From positions 29,469-93,468 of the forward strand of contig CAKUMO010000003.1 of assembly GCA_934667815.1 (NCBI GenBank): DNA of 64,000 nucleotides, given 5' to 3'. Under the pieces are notes generated by a model that saw only the letters and a program-made list of their open reading frames with translations, searched no databases and was not told the origin of the DNA. Origin of the DNA: an uncultured Oscillospiraceae bacterium. GTDB taxonomy: Bacteria > Bacillota > Clostridia > Oscillospirales > Oscillospiraceae. This document shows, piece by piece, positions 26,154-34,813 of the stretch (positions within the stretch are counted from its first letter, which is position 1; every line of letters begins with the position of its first letter). A program made the position numbers and the translations under genes.

Positions 26154-27667
26154 GCCGTGACCTCCTCTCCGCCAACCGCATAGCGCATGATGGCTTCCTG
26201 CGTCAGGTTGGGTCTGGTGACCTCGCCCGTGATCTCGCCGTCCTTCATGACATAGACGCGGTCGGAAATGCCGACGACCTCGCTCAATTCCGAGGAAATC
26301 ATCAGAATGCCGTAGCCCTCGCCCGCCAGACGGTCGAGCAGGTGATAGATCTCGCTCTTTGCGCCGACGTCGATGCCGCGCGTCGGCTCGTCGATAATCA
26401 GGAAGCGGCAGCCGGTCTCGAGCCATTTGCCGATGACGACCTTCTGCTGGTTGCCGCCGGACAGCTCGCCGACGAGCTTGTCGGCAGAGGGCGTTGCGAT
26501 ACGCAGCTCCTTGACGTACTTTCTGCCGATCTCGTCCTCAGGTCTGCGGCGCAGGATGCCGCGCCGGAAAACCTTGCCGAGGCTTGCGGAGGTCAGGTTC
26601 TCCTTGATGGGCATTTGCAGCACCAGGCCCTCGATCTTGCGGTCCTCGGGCAGCAGACCCAGCGACTGCTTCACGCTCTTGCGCGGCGTGGTCTTGCGGA
26701 TCTCCTTGCCATAGAGGGTGTAGCTGCCGTGCTCGATCGGCTCGTCGCCAAAGACGGCCTTGGCAATCTCCGTGCGTCCCGCGCCGATCAGGCCGGACAG
26801 GGAGACGATCTCTCCCTCGCGGACGGAAATATTGACATTGCGGAAGCGGTAGCCGCCGAGGTCGCGCGTCTCAAAGATGACATCGCCGGGCGTGTTGTAG
26901 TTGCGCTCGTACATCTTTTCGATGCGGCGGCCGACCATCATGGAGATCAGGGTGTCCAGCTCGACGTCCGCGACGTTCACGGTGTCGATGTACTGGCCGT
27001 CGCGCATGACCGTGACGTGGTCGCCGATGCGCTTGATCTCGTCCATGCGGTGGGAGATGTAGATGATGGCCACGCCCTGCTTCTTCAGCCGCTCAACGAT
27101 CTCAAAGAGCTTGGTGATCTCGCGGCTGGTCAGGGACGAGGTCGGCTCGTCCATGATGACCAGCTTGACCTCCTTGGACAGCGCCTTGACGACCTCGACC
27201 ATCTGCATCTGTGCGATGCTGAGCTTCTTGACGAGGGTGTTGGGGTTCATGTCCAGGCCGAGACTTTCCATCAGCGCACGGCTGTCGCGAACCATCTTCT
27301 TGTAGTCCACAACGCCCTTGAGGCCCTTCTTCATCGGCTCGTGGCCGAGGTAGATGTTCTGGGCGATGGTGCGCTCGGGCAGCAGGTTCAGCTCCTGATG
27401 GATGATGCTGATGCCTGCGTCCATGCTCTGGCGGACGTTGGTGAAGTTGACCTCCTTACCGTCGTACCACATGGAGCCTTCGTCGCGGTGGTAGACGCCG
27501 GAGATGATCTTCACGAGGGTGGACTTGCCTGCGCCGTTCTCACCGAGCAGGATGTGTACCTTTCCGCGCTCGCAGGTGAGCTGCACATGGTCCAGTGCCA
27601 GCGTGCCGGGAAAGCGTTTGGTGATCCCCTTCATCCGAAGAATGACGTTCTCTTCGTTGAATTCCAA
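26150..27667 (-). CDS. Ribose-type ABC ATPase, two nucleotide-binding domains (RbsA/MglA family)
   Basis: A 505-residue duplicated ATPase. The first domain has Walker A GENGAGKST near residue 43, signature LSIAQMQ near 148 and Walker B VIMDEPT. The second has a degenerate Walker A (GLIGAGRTE), signature LSGGNQQK and FLIIDEPTRGID, as usual for RbsA. It energises the two permeases downstream. It is 11 bases downstream of the NAD-dehydrogenase gene (stop at 27679). Confidence 0.92.
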   Translation of the reverse strand: MEFNEENVILRMKGITKRFPGTLALDHVQLTCERGKVHILLGENGAGKSTLVKIISGVYHRDEGSMWYDGKEVNFTNVRQSMDAGISIIHQELNLLPERTIAQNIYLGHEPMKKGLKGVVDYKKMVRDSRALMESLGLDMNPNTLVKKLSIAQMQMVEVVKALSKEVKLVIMDEPTSSLTSREITKLFEIVERLKKQGVAIIYISHRMDEIKRIGDHVTVMRDGQYIDTVNVADVELDTLISMMVGRRIEKMYERNYNTPGDVIFETRDLGGYRFRNVNISVREGEIVSLSGLIGAGRTEIAKAVFGDEPIEHGSYTLYGKEIRKTTPRKSVKQSLGLLPEDRKIEGLVLQMPIKENLTSASLGKVFRRGILRRRPEDEIGRKYVKELRIATPSADKLVGELSGGNQQKVVIGKWLETGCRFLIIDEPTRGIDVGAKSEIYHLLDRLAGEGYGILMISSELSEVVGISDRVYVMKDGEITGEVTRPNLTQEAIMRYAVGGEEVTA

Positions 27668-27678
27668 GGCGATTCCTC

Positions 27679-28584
27679 CTAACCTTCTGAGTTTGTGGGT
27701 TGTGCGTAGGGTTGATTCAGCCGTTCGTTGACCAGACAGATCGAGGTGTTGTCCATCCGGCCCAATCCCATTGCCATCAGGGTGTTGTACATCTGCATGG
27801 TGACGGCGGCGGTGGGGACTGCGGTGCCGGACGCAGCCGCCAGCGCCATGGCCATCTTCATGTCCTTGTGCATGTTGTAGCCCGTGGAGGTGGGAGTGAA
27901 ATCACGCTGCCGAAGCGTGTCTTTCTTATATTGATAGATCGGTGCGCCCGCCGCGCTGTCCGCGATCAGGTCGAGCATTTCCGCACGCGGAAGCCCGAGC
28001 TTCTGACCGAGCACCAGCGCCTCGGAGAGCGCCTGAAGCTCCTGCGCAAGCAGCATGTTAATCAGCAGCTTCATCACACGCGCCTCCTCGCCGGGGCCGA
28101 GGTAGGTCTGGCGGTTTCCGAGCACCTGCAAATAGGGCAGGCACTGCTCGAACAGCGCTCTTTCGCCGGAGACCATGATGCCCAGCGTGCCAGTTTTGGC
28201 AAAGTGCGTGCTGCCCGTGACCGGCGCACGCAGAAAGCTGCCGCCTGCACGCCCGACCGTTTCCGCGGTCTTTTGCGAGGACTCGGGATCGACCGTGCTC
28301 ATGTCGATGAGAATTTTGCCCGTCAGGGGGACGGAGGCGAGCTGCTCTGCGATTTCCAGCAGGATTTCGCCGTTCGGGATCATCGTGAAGATCACGTCGG
28401 CGCGGCCCGCAAGCTCCGCGGGATTTTTTGCAAGGGAAGCGCCGGTCTGCGCGGCATAGCCGGATAGATCCCGGCGGCCGGAGCCGCAGACGGTCATCTC
28501 ATAGCCCGCCTCGCACAGCCGCGCGGCCATGGGCGCGCCCATATTGCCGACGCCGATCCAGCCGAGGCGTTTTTTCGCGCTCAC
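27679..28584 (-). CDS. NAD-binding 3-hydroxyisobutyrate-dehydrogenase-family oxidoreductase
   Basis: A 301-residue beta-hydroxyacid dehydrogenase. Rossmann motif GWIGVGNMGAPMA at about 8-20, DMSTVDPESS near 100, the substrate loop APVTGSTHFAKTGTL near 124 and the catalytic-Lys helix VMKLLINMLLAQ near 173. GTG at 28584 is taken as start because it opens the Rossmann strand and overlaps the stop of the zinc dehydrogenase by 4 bases (GTGA). Family members act on tartronate semialdehyde, threonate or hydroxyisobutyrate. A sugar-acid-derived substrate fits the operon. Confidence 0.85.
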   Translation of the reverse strand: MSAKKRLGWIGVGNMGAPMAARLCEAGYEMTVCGSGRRDLSGYAAQTGASLAKNPAELAGRADVIFTMIPNGEILLEIAEQLASVPLTGKILIDMSTVDPESSQKTAETVGRAGGSFLRAPVTGSTHFAKTGTLGIMVSGERALFEQCLPYLQVLGNRQTYLGPGEEARVMKLLINMLLAQELQALSEALVLGQKLGLPRAEMLDLIADSAAGAPIYQYKKDTLRQRDFTPTSTGYNMHKDMKMAMALAAASGTAVPTAAVTMQMYNTLMAMGLGRMDNTSICLVNERLNQPYAQPTNSEG

Positions 28585-29615
28585 AGGGAGAGCACCACCT
28601 TCATGCTGCCCTCGGGGATCCGTGCGGTGGCAAAGGCCTGCTCGACCTGCGCCATGGGATAGACATGACTGATGAGCTTTTCCGCCGCAGCGGGATGCCT
28701 GACCAGAAATTCCATCGCGCGGTCGAAATCGCCCGTGCCGCCGATGGAGCCGACGATCGTCAGGGACTTCGTGACGATCAGACGCTGCGCGATCTCGACC
28801 TTGGCGATCATGCCGACGCAGCCGAGCACGCCGCCCGGACGGACGAGATTCAGCGCGTTGGCAAAGACGGGCGCGACGCCGGTCGTTTCGATCACGATGT
28901 CGTATTTCGCCGCCGCGTACATCGAGGCATAGTCGCCGCTGCCCGCGCCGGGGTTCAGCTCGTCCGCCGTGGGGATGCGCGCGCCCTCGGAGGCGGCCAG
29001 CGCCGTGCGGGACGCAGCCAAATCGTAAAGCTCGGTGTGCTTGCAGCCCTCCATGTGGATCAGCAACATCAGTGCGCTCATGCCGATCACGCCGCCGCCG
29101 AGCACGAGGATGCGCTTCTCGCTCAGCCCTTCGGGCACGATGCGCTTGATCTTCGAGAGAAGATGCGCCGCGACCGCGACCGGCTCGGACAGGCAAAGAA
29201 GGCGTTCATTCATGCCCTCGGGAGATTTATAAATGTATTTTTCGTCGCGGACGAAGTATTCCGTGCTCGCGCCGTCGATGGTGATGCCGAACTTCTCGAT
29301 GTGCTCGCAGAGATTCCTGTCCTTTTGGCAGCTCGGGCATTCGCCGCAGAAGCGGGAGCAGTCGCCCGTGACCAGATCGCCGGCCTTGAGGGTTTTGACG
29401 TCCTCGCCGACGGCCTCGACCACGCCGGACCACTCATGGCCGAAGCGCATGGGGTAGCTGTGCGGCGCACTGTAGGTTCCGTGGAACAGGTGGATGTCCG
29501 AGCCGCAGATACCGACGTTTTTGACATGCACCAGCACCTCGTGGCCGGTGGGAACAGGCTTGGGCTGCTCGACGGGAACGACCCGCTTCGGTTCCTGCAA
29601 AATATAAGAAATCAT
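28581..29615 (-). CDS. Zinc-dependent dehydrogenase (sorbitol/threonine dehydrogenase type), copy 1
   Basis: A 344-residue medium-chain zinc dehydrogenase. Catalytic-zinc ligands are Cys in GICGSD near residue 37 and His-Glu in GHEWSG near 59. Structural-zinc cysteines occur in FCGECPSCQKDRNLC (88-102). The NAD site is LVLGGGVIGMSAL. It overlaps the previous gene by 4 bases (ATGA) and has a GAGGAGG site. It is clearly distinct from the two neighbouring dehydrogenases, so the operon has at least two polyol-oxidising activities. Confidence 0.88.
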   Translation of the reverse strand: MISYILQEPKRVVPVEQPKPVPTGHEVLVHVKNVGICGSDIHLFHGTYSAPHSYPMRFGHEWSGVVEAVGEDVKTLKAGDLVTGDCSRFCGECPSCQKDRNLCEHIEKFGITIDGASTEYFVRDEKYIYKSPEGMNERLLCLSEPVAVAAHLLSKIKRIVPEGLSEKRILVLGGGVIGMSALMLLIHMEGCKHTELYDLAASRTALAASEGARIPTADELNPGAGSGDYASMYAAAKYDIVIETTGVAPVFANALNLVRPGGVLGCVGMIAKVEIAQRLIVTKSLTIVGSIGGTGDFDRAMEFLVRHPAAAEKLISHVYPMAQVEQAFATARIPEGSMKVVLSL

Positions 29616-30694
29616 GCTGTTTCCTCCTCGCCGTTGGGGTGGATGACGACCCGGATCGCGCCGTCCTTATGATTTACAAACGTGTCAAAGGCTTCATGGA
29701 GCCGCTCGAGCGGGAAGCGGTGGGTGATGATCTCACCGACGCGCAGCTTGCCGCCGCTCATCAGTCCCAGCACCTTGGCCGAGCAGTTGGGGTTGGCACG
29801 CACGCCGTGTACGGTGATTTCGTTTTTGACCATATAATACAGGGCTTCCTGTGTGGTCGTCTGCTTGGGATAGGCGATCACCGCGACGTGCCCCTCGGAG
29901 GCGGTCATGCGGATGGCCTTGTCCAGCGTGTCGCCCGCGCCCGCGCAGTCAAAGCTGCGGTCGGCGCCCGCGCCGCCGGTCAATGCCCGGACAGCCTCGA
30001 CCACGTCGGGCGTTTCCAGAGTCTCGATCACATGATCCGCGCCGGTCTGTTTGGCCATGCGCAGGCGGTCGGGGTCGTTGTAGCCGATGACGACGGTTTT
30101 GCTGCCCATGGCTTTGGCCATCTGCATGAGCAGAATGCCCATGGGGCCGGGGCCGATGATCGCCGTCCAGCCGCCGGGCACGATGCCGGCAAGGCTGATA
30201 CCGTGGAAGGCGATGCCCGCGGTATCCACCGTGGAGCCTTCGTCAAAGCCGACGTTGTCGGGCATGACGGTCAGCGCCTTCTGGTCATAGACCTGATACT
30301 GCGCGTAGCAGCCCGGTGTCGCGTGGCCGTAGTGGTGATGACCCGCGCGGCCGTAATTTCTGCACAGATTGTAAAGACCCTTTTTGCACATCTCGCAGAC
30401 GCCGCAGCCGCAGTGCGCTTCGCCCGCGACACGGTCGCCGATCTTTAAGGTCGCGACGCCCTCGCCCAGCGCCTCCACCACACCGGCAAATTCATGACCG
30501 GCGATGAAGGGGTAGTGCGGCGGCCAGCCGTCCTTCAGAACCGCGCCGCCGAAAATGCCGGGGTCGGAGCCGCAGATGGAAACAGATTTGATTTTCACAA
30601 GCACCTCGCCGTAGCCCGGCTGCGGAACGGGGACGGTCTCGATGGAGAAATCGCCCGGCGCGTGCAGCACGGCGGCGCGCATGGTTTCGTTCAT
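29612..30694 (-). CDS. Zinc-dependent dehydrogenase, copy 2 (tandem paralogue)
   Basis: A 360-residue medium-chain zinc dehydrogenase. SICGSD (Cys38), GHEFAGV near 66 and CGCGVCEMCKKGLYNLC near 95-111 give the two zinc sites, and AIIGPGPMGILLMQMAKAMG the NAD site. An unusual His-rich segment AGHHHYGHATPGC follows the structural-zinc loop. It is a close paralogue of the gene at 30708-31766 (most motifs identical) separated by 13 bases, a tandem duplication. An IolM-like inosose dehydrogenase role is inferred from operon context. Confidence 0.88.
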   Translation of the reverse strand: MNETMRAAVLHAPGDFSIETVPVPQPGYGEVLVKIKSVSICGSDPGIFGGAVLKDGWPPHYPFIAGHEFAGVVEALGEGVATLKIGDRVAGEAHCGCGVCEMCKKGLYNLCRNYGRAGHHHYGHATPGCYAQYQVYDQKALTVMPDNVGFDEGSTVDTAGIAFHGISLAGIVPGGWTAIIGPGPMGILLMQMAKAMGSKTVVIGYNDPDRLRMAKQTGADHVIETLETPDVVEAVRALTGGAGADRSFDCAGAGDTLDKAIRMTASEGHVAVIAYPKQTTTQEALYYMVKNEITVHGVRANPNCSAKVLGLMSGGKLRVGEIITHRFPLERLHEAFDTFVNHKDGAIRVVIHPNGEEETA

Positions 30695-30707
30695 AGTGTA
30701 GCCTCCG

Positions 30708-31766
30708 TCAGTCGTTTGGATGGATGACTACCTTGACCGCGCCGTCCTTGCGGCCGGTGAAGGTGTCAAAGGCTTCGTGGATCTGCTCGAGCGGGAAGCG
30801 GTGGGTAATCATTTTCTCCACCGGCAGGATGCCCTGCGACATCATGTCCAGCACGGTTTTCGAGCAGTTGGGGTTGGCGCGCACGCCGTGCAGGGTGATC
30901 TGATTCATAATCAGGGACTTGAGCGCGGCCTGCTGCCCGTCCTGCGCGGGGATGCTGATGAGCGCGACGTGGCCGCCCTTGCGCGCCATCTGAATGGATT
31001 CGTAATACGCCGTGGCGTTGCCCGCGGCCTCGATGACCTGATGCGCACCGCCGCCCGTGATGCGCCGAACCTCGGCGACGGGATCCTCGACGGCTTCAAA
31101 ATCGACCAGCACGTCCGCGCCCAGCTCACCGGCAAGGGCAAGACGGCGGCCGCGTCCGATGACGACGGTGCGGCTGCCCATGGCGCTTGCCAGCAGCATT
31201 GCGGCGATGCCCATGGGGCCGGGGCCGATGACGACCGTCCAGCCGCCCGGCTCCACGCCCGTCAGGCGCAGCGCGTTATAGGCGATGCCGGTGGTATCGA
31301 CCATTGCGCCCTGATCGTAGGTGACGTTGTCCGGCAGGAGCGTGAGCGCCTTCTGGTCGTAGACCTGATACTGCGCGTAGCAGCCGGGAGTGTTGTGGCC
31401 GTAGTGATGGTGGCCTGCGCGGCCGTAATTTAAGCAAAGGTTGTAAAAGCCCTTCTTGCAGTTCTCGCAAATGCCGCAGCCGCAGTGCGCTTCGCCCGCG
31501 ACGCGGTCGCCGGCCTTCAGAGAACCGACGCCCTCGCCGACCTCGACGACCTGCGCGGCAAATTCGTGACCGGCGGTGAAGGGGTAGTAGGGAGGCCAGC
31601 CGTTTTGCAGCACCTTGCCGTTGAAAATGCCGGGATCGGAGCCGCAGATCGCAACGGACTTGACCTCGACGAGCACCTCGCCGCGTCCGGGCTTCGGAAC
31701 GGGAACGGTCTCGACGTTAAATTCACCGGGAGCGTGGATCACGACCGCGCGCATCTCATTATTCAT
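30708..31766 (-). CDS. Zinc-dependent dehydrogenase, copy 3 (tandem paralogue, first gene of operon)
   Basis: A 352-residue paralogue of copy 2, with AICGSD, GHEFAAQVVE, CGCGICENCKKGFYNLC and the same His-rich AGHHHYGHNTPGC segment. The nucleotide loop differs (VVIGRGRRLALAGELG against VVIGYNDPDRLRMAKQ), so cofactor or substrate preference may differ. AAAGGAG precedes the ATG. The gene is the first of the 17.5-kb run, downstream of the divergent promoter region. Confidence 0.88.
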   Translation of the reverse strand: MNNEMRAVVIHAPGEFNVETVPVPKPGRGEVLVEVKSVAICGSDPGIFNGKVLQNGWPPYYPFTAGHEFAAQVVEVGEGVGSLKAGDRVAGEAHCGCGICENCKKGFYNLCLNYGRAGHHHYGHNTPGCYAQYQVYDQKALTLLPDNVTYDQGAMVDTTGIAYNALRLTGVEPGGWTVVIGPGPMGIAAMLLASAMGSRTVVIGRGRRLALAGELGADVLVDFEAVEDPVAEVRRITGGGAHQVIEAAGNATAYYESIQMARKGGHVALISIPAQDGQQAALKSLIMNQITLHGVRANPNCSKTVLDMMSQGILPVEKMITHRFPLEQIHEAFDTFTGRKDGAVKVVIHPND

Positions 31767-31835
31767 AGGACAGGCTCTCCTTTCCGGTTCTTCCGCCGCG
31801 CTTGCGGCGGGAGGGGCGGCTTGTGTGGTATTTTA

Positions 31836-31847
31836 GTGGCATGCCAC
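31836..31847. promoter_or_regulatory. Candidate operator, site 1
   Basis: GTGGCATGCCAC, a perfect 12-base palindrome followed by TTGCATTC, in the leader of the minus-strand operon about 45-57 bases past the predicted start of transcription. It shares 17 of 20 bases with site 2 when the flank is included. Confidence 0.65.
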
Positions 31848-32060
31848 TTGCATTCGTAAAATCGAGGGGTTCAAAATCCCTCTCGCAATTGACAATCTCA
31901 TTATCCGTCTTAATCACTAAAAAATCAAGAGTTTTCGGCCAAAAATTGTGAACAAATCTCGTGCCCAAAATTTAGGCAAGTTTAACAAACTTCGGTTTTT
32001 GGCAGAAATTTTTCATTTTCCCTCTTGAAATTTCGATTCCGGCGCTTATAATCATGGTAG

Positions 32061-32072
32061 GTGGCATGCCAG
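32061..32072. promoter_or_regulatory. Candidate operator, site 2
   Basis: GTGGCATGCCAG followed by AGGCATTC, 8 bases after the TATAAT of the plus-strand promoter, so on or next to the transcription start, a usual place for a repressor. The GntR/FCD regulator encoded at 34021 is the natural candidate binder. Confidence 0.65.
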
Positions 32073-32189
32073 AGGCATTCACACAAATGCCGTTTCGGCA
32101 GGCCGCTTTCCAAAATCATTTTCAATTCTTTATAAAAGAGCGCTCCGCCTCCCGGACGCCCAAAACCATGAAAGGCAGGTTTATCAAGT

Positions 32190-33137
32190 ATGAGCAAATG
32201 GCAGCTTCCCGCCACCGGCGGCAACATGGAGGTCAACAATGGGATCTATTATCAGAACATGACCAACAAGGACGTTGCAGAACGCCTGAAGAAGAACGAC
32301 ATTATTCTTATCCCCGTCGGCTCCACCGAGAACCACGGTCCCAGCGCCCCCTACGGCGAGGACACCTATCTGGATACCCGCCTGTGTGAGCAGGTCGCCA
32401 AGGCCACCGGCTGCACCGTCGCGCAGCCCATCTGGTACGGCTCCCATCCCTATCATCATCTCGGCCAGAAGGGCACGATCATCATTCCCGAGGAAATCCT
32501 CGCGGACTATCTGGTCTATGTGTTTGCAGGCTTCTGGAATGCGGGCTTCCGCAAGATGATCGTCGTCAACGGCCACGGTCAGGACTACGTCATCCCGCTC
32601 GCCATCCATAAATTCGGCAAGAAATTCCAGGTGCCCGCCATCATTCTCTACACCCACTTCTGGAACTGCGCAAAAGAGCAGCTCGACACCGAGGAGAACG
32701 GCGGCCCGTACAAGACACCCTTCATTCACGCCGACGAGGTCGAGCAGAGCTGGTGCCTGGAGCTGTTCCCCGAGCTGATCCGTCAGGAAGAAGCCATCAA
32801 GGTCGATCCGCGCCCGCTGCTGCCCGCAGGCCACATCAACAACTCCGCAGAGCGCGGCACCGGCCCGATCAAGTGGTACAACGCGCTCGGCTCCACCGCC
32901 ATGGAGTGCATCGTGCAGCCGCAGGGCGTCATCGGCGATGCCCGTCTGGCCGATGGCGAGAAGGCACGCAAGGGCGTGGAAATGACGCTGGACTATCTGG
33001 AAAAGCTCGTCAACGACATCCTCGAGCGCTATCCTGCCGGTCAGCTTCCGCCCACGGAGCTGATGACCCAGCGCGACCCGGCCGCCGTGGAAGCGGTGCT
33101 GCGCGGTGAGCGCCACATCTACACCCTCGCATATTGA
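32190..33137 (+). CDS. Creatininase-family metal-dependent hydrolase (IolN-like), copy 2
   Basis: A 315-residue creatininase-family enzyme. Metal ligands: Glu47-x-His49 in GSTENHG, Asp58 in YGEDTY, His in VNGHGQDYV near residue 128 and Glu in HADEVEQS near 181. It is related to copy 1 over its whole core but lacks the N-terminal extension, so the two may act on different ring substrates or form different complexes. It is the first gene of the divergent operon. The ATG at 32190 has only a weak site (AAAGGCAGG) upstream. Confidence 0.82.
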   Translation: MSKWQLPATGGNMEVNNGIYYQNMTNKDVAERLKKNDIILIPVGSTENHGPSAPYGEDTYLDTRLCEQVAKATGCTVAQPIWYGSHPYHHLGQKGTIIIPEEILADYLVYVFAGFWNAGFRKMIVVNGHGQDYVIPLAIHKFGKKFQVPAIILYTHFWNCAKEQLDTEENGGPYKTPFIHADEVEQSWCLELFPELIRQEEAIKVDPRPLLPAGHINNSAERGTGPIKWYNALGSTAMECIVQPQGVIGDARLADGEKARKGVEMTLDYLEKLVNDILERYPAGQLPPTELMTQRDPAAVEAVLRGERHIYTLAY

Positions 33138-33142
33138 TCGCC

Positions 33143-33964
33143 ATGAACAATCCGCTTGCCATTACGGCCATCGTCCACGCCGCGCCGGAGGCGCCGCTCG
33201 TCCTGCGCGGCGAGCTTCCGCAGTGCATCCGGCAGGCAAAGGCGCTGGGCTATGACGCCGTGGAGATCCACGTCATCGAGGCGCCGACCTTCCCCATGGC
33301 GGAGGTCAAAGCGGCTCTGCGGGAGACGGGACTGCACATTTCGGCCATCGTCACGGGAAGAATCTTCACCGAGCGCGGCCTGTGCATCACCTCTCCCGAC
33401 CCGCAAAACCGTGCCGCCGCCATGGCCGAGATGCGCGATTACATCGACATCGCCGCCGCGCTTCAGGCGACCGACGGCGTGATTCTCGGCTGGGTCAAGG
33501 GCAACCGCCGCGCGGACGATCCCGAGTTTGACCGTCTGCTTGCCGAGCAGCTTCGCCTTCTGGGCGAATACGCCGGAAGCCGCGGTCAGACCATTCTCAT
33601 CGAGGTCATCAACCGCTATGAGACGAATCTGTTCAACACGGCCGCCGAGCTGCGTGAATTTTTGACCAAGTGGCAGCCGCCGCACTGCCGCATCCACCTC
33701 GATTCCTTCCATATGAACATCGACGAGGCGGACATGCCTGCGGCCATTGAGACGGCGGGCGATCTGCTGGGCTATTTCCATGTGGCTGACTCCAACCGTC
33801 TCGCGCCGGGCAGGGGACATGTGGACTTTGCGGCGCTGTTTTCCGCGCTGGAGCGTGTCAACTATCGCGGCACGATCTCGCTGGAATGCATCCCGGGGCC
33901 GGACGGCCTCGCCACCGGTGCAGAAGGTTACTCGTATCTGACGGAAGTGCTGAATCGGCGTTGA
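33143..33964 (+). CDS. Xylose-isomerase-like TIM-barrel epimerase/isomerase (IolO-like), copy 2
   Basis: A 273-residue barrel with the same metal motifs as copy 1: EVINRYETN, DSFHMNIDEAD, HVADSNR and SLECIPGP. The ATG at 33143 is preferred, but a TTG at 33134 overlapping the previous stop (TTGA) is possible and would add three residues. It is paired with creatininase copy 2 exactly as copy 1 is paired with its own. A keto-acid or ketose epimerase role is inferred. Confidence 0.82.
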   Translation: MNNPLAITAIVHAAPEAPLVLRGELPQCIRQAKALGYDAVEIHVIEAPTFPMAEVKAALRETGLHISAIVTGRIFTERGLCITSPDPQNRAAAMAEMRDYIDIAAALQATDGVILGWVKGNRRADDPEFDRLLAEQLRLLGEYAGSRGQTILIEVINRYETNLFNTAAELREFLTKWQPPHCRIHLDSFHMNIDEADMPAAIETAGDLLGYFHVADSNRLAPGRGHVDFAALFSALERVNYRGTISLECIPGPDGLATGAEGYSYLTEVLNRR

Positions 33965-33989
33965 CTTTCATGAATTAAATCGGTATAAT
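33961..33989 (+). promoter_or_regulatory. Promoter of the GntR gene
   Basis: TTGACT (33961-33966), 17-base spacer, TATAAT (33984-33989). It overlaps the stop codon of the epimerase gene, so the regulator can be expressed independently of the operon in front of it. Confidence 0.75.
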
Positions 33990-34020
33990 ATTCAGTAAAA
34001 CGTTAGAGGGGTAATTTTAG

Positions 34021-34692
34021 ATGGGTACTTTGGAGGTTCTTGCCGAAACAACGAGCAAGGCGGAAAATGTGTATAATGCTCTGTTGGAGAAGATCGTGGA
34101 CGGCGACTATCCGCCCGGCTATTCCCTGTCCATCCGGGAGATCAGTCAACAGCTCGAGGTCAGCCGCACACCGGTCAAGGAGGCGTTCAGCCGTCTGGTC
34201 TACGACGGCTATGTCGAACCGCTGCCGAACCGCAGCTTTATCGTCGCGCGCATCAGCACCACCGAGGTTCTGGAGCTGCTGGAGGTGCGCGAGGCGCTGG
34301 AACGCTCGGCGGCCTTCTATGCCGCGCAGCGCCGGACCGACGCAGACATTGCCGAGCTGCAGCGCATCAGCGAGTATCACCGCAACATTCCCGCCGACGA
34401 GATTGCAGAGATCGCCCTCTGGGACAAGAAGTTCCATCTGGCCATTGCCCGCGCGACCTACAACCAGCAGATGTTCGGCATTCTGGAAAAGGTCTTTGAA
34501 AAGCTGACGCGTATCAGCCTGCCGATCACGCGGGACCGCATTGCCGACTCCGTCCGCCAGCACGAGGCCATTCTCGACGCCATCCGCGCGCACAACGCCG
34601 ACGAGGCGCGGCGGCTGATGTCCGACCACGACAGAGACGTGCTTGCCTCCGTCAAGGCCTATCAGTACCAGAACATCCATCTGTTCAAGTAA
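34021..34692 (+). CDS. GntR-family regulator with FCD ligand domain
   Basis: A 223-residue regulator. The winged helix lies at residues 10-75 (LSIREISQQLEVSRTPVKEAFSRL over the recognition helix). The all-helical FCD domain, about 80-215, has metal/ligand residues Asp and His in LWDKKFHLAIA, His in RQHEAILDAI and His in SDHDRDVL. FCD regulators sense small organic acids such as glucuronate or gluconate derivatives. Being inside the divergent operon, it is the likely repressor acting at the GTGGCATGCCA sites. Confidence 0.88.
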   Translation: MGTLEVLAETTSKAENVYNALLEKIVDGDYPPGYSLSIREISQQLEVSRTPVKEAFSRLVYDGYVEPLPNRSFIVARISTTEVLELLEVREALERSAAFYAAQRRTDADIAELQRISEYHRNIPADEIAEIALWDKKFHLAIARATYNQQMFGILEKVFEKLTRISLPITRDRIADSVRQHEAILDAIRAHNADEARRLMSDHDRDVLASVKAYQYQNIHLFK

Positions 34693-34751
34693 TTTTGGAA
34701 GGGTGTTTTTCGCCGATCCTTCTGATTTTTTAAAAAAGCAGAGCTTCCCTC

Positions 34752-34789
34752 AAAAAGCTCCGGAGAAGTCTGCTTCTCCGGAGCTTTTT
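34752..34789 (+). terminator. Terminator after the GntR gene
   Basis: AAAAAGCTCCGGAGAAG pairs with CTTCTCCGGAGCTTTTT (17-bp stem, 4-base loop), with A-run and T-run at the ends. It should work in both directions and separates the regulator from the UxaE-like gene. Confidence 0.85.
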
Positions 34790-34813
34790 CATACCACAAT
34801 AAGGAGAAAGATC

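Larger units (their letters stand above)
31767..32189. promoter_or_regulatory. Divergent control region of the catabolic regulon
   Basis: A 423-base AT-richer gap. Minus-strand promoter: TTGATT (31928-31923), 17 bases, GATAAT (31905-31900). Plus-strand promoter: TTGAAA (32025-32030), 16 bases, TATAAT (32047-32052). A 7-bp stem hairpin (31793-31810, CCGCCGC) lies in the minus-strand leader. Two palindromic sites are listed separately. No open frame of note lies within it. Confidence 0.75.

Noticed and set aside
14278..33964. Classical inositol operon (iolBCDEGJ)
   Set aside because: No recognisable iolB, iolC, iolD, iolE, iolG or iolJ gene is present; only the creatininase/TIM-barrel/dehydrogenase type route is suggested.
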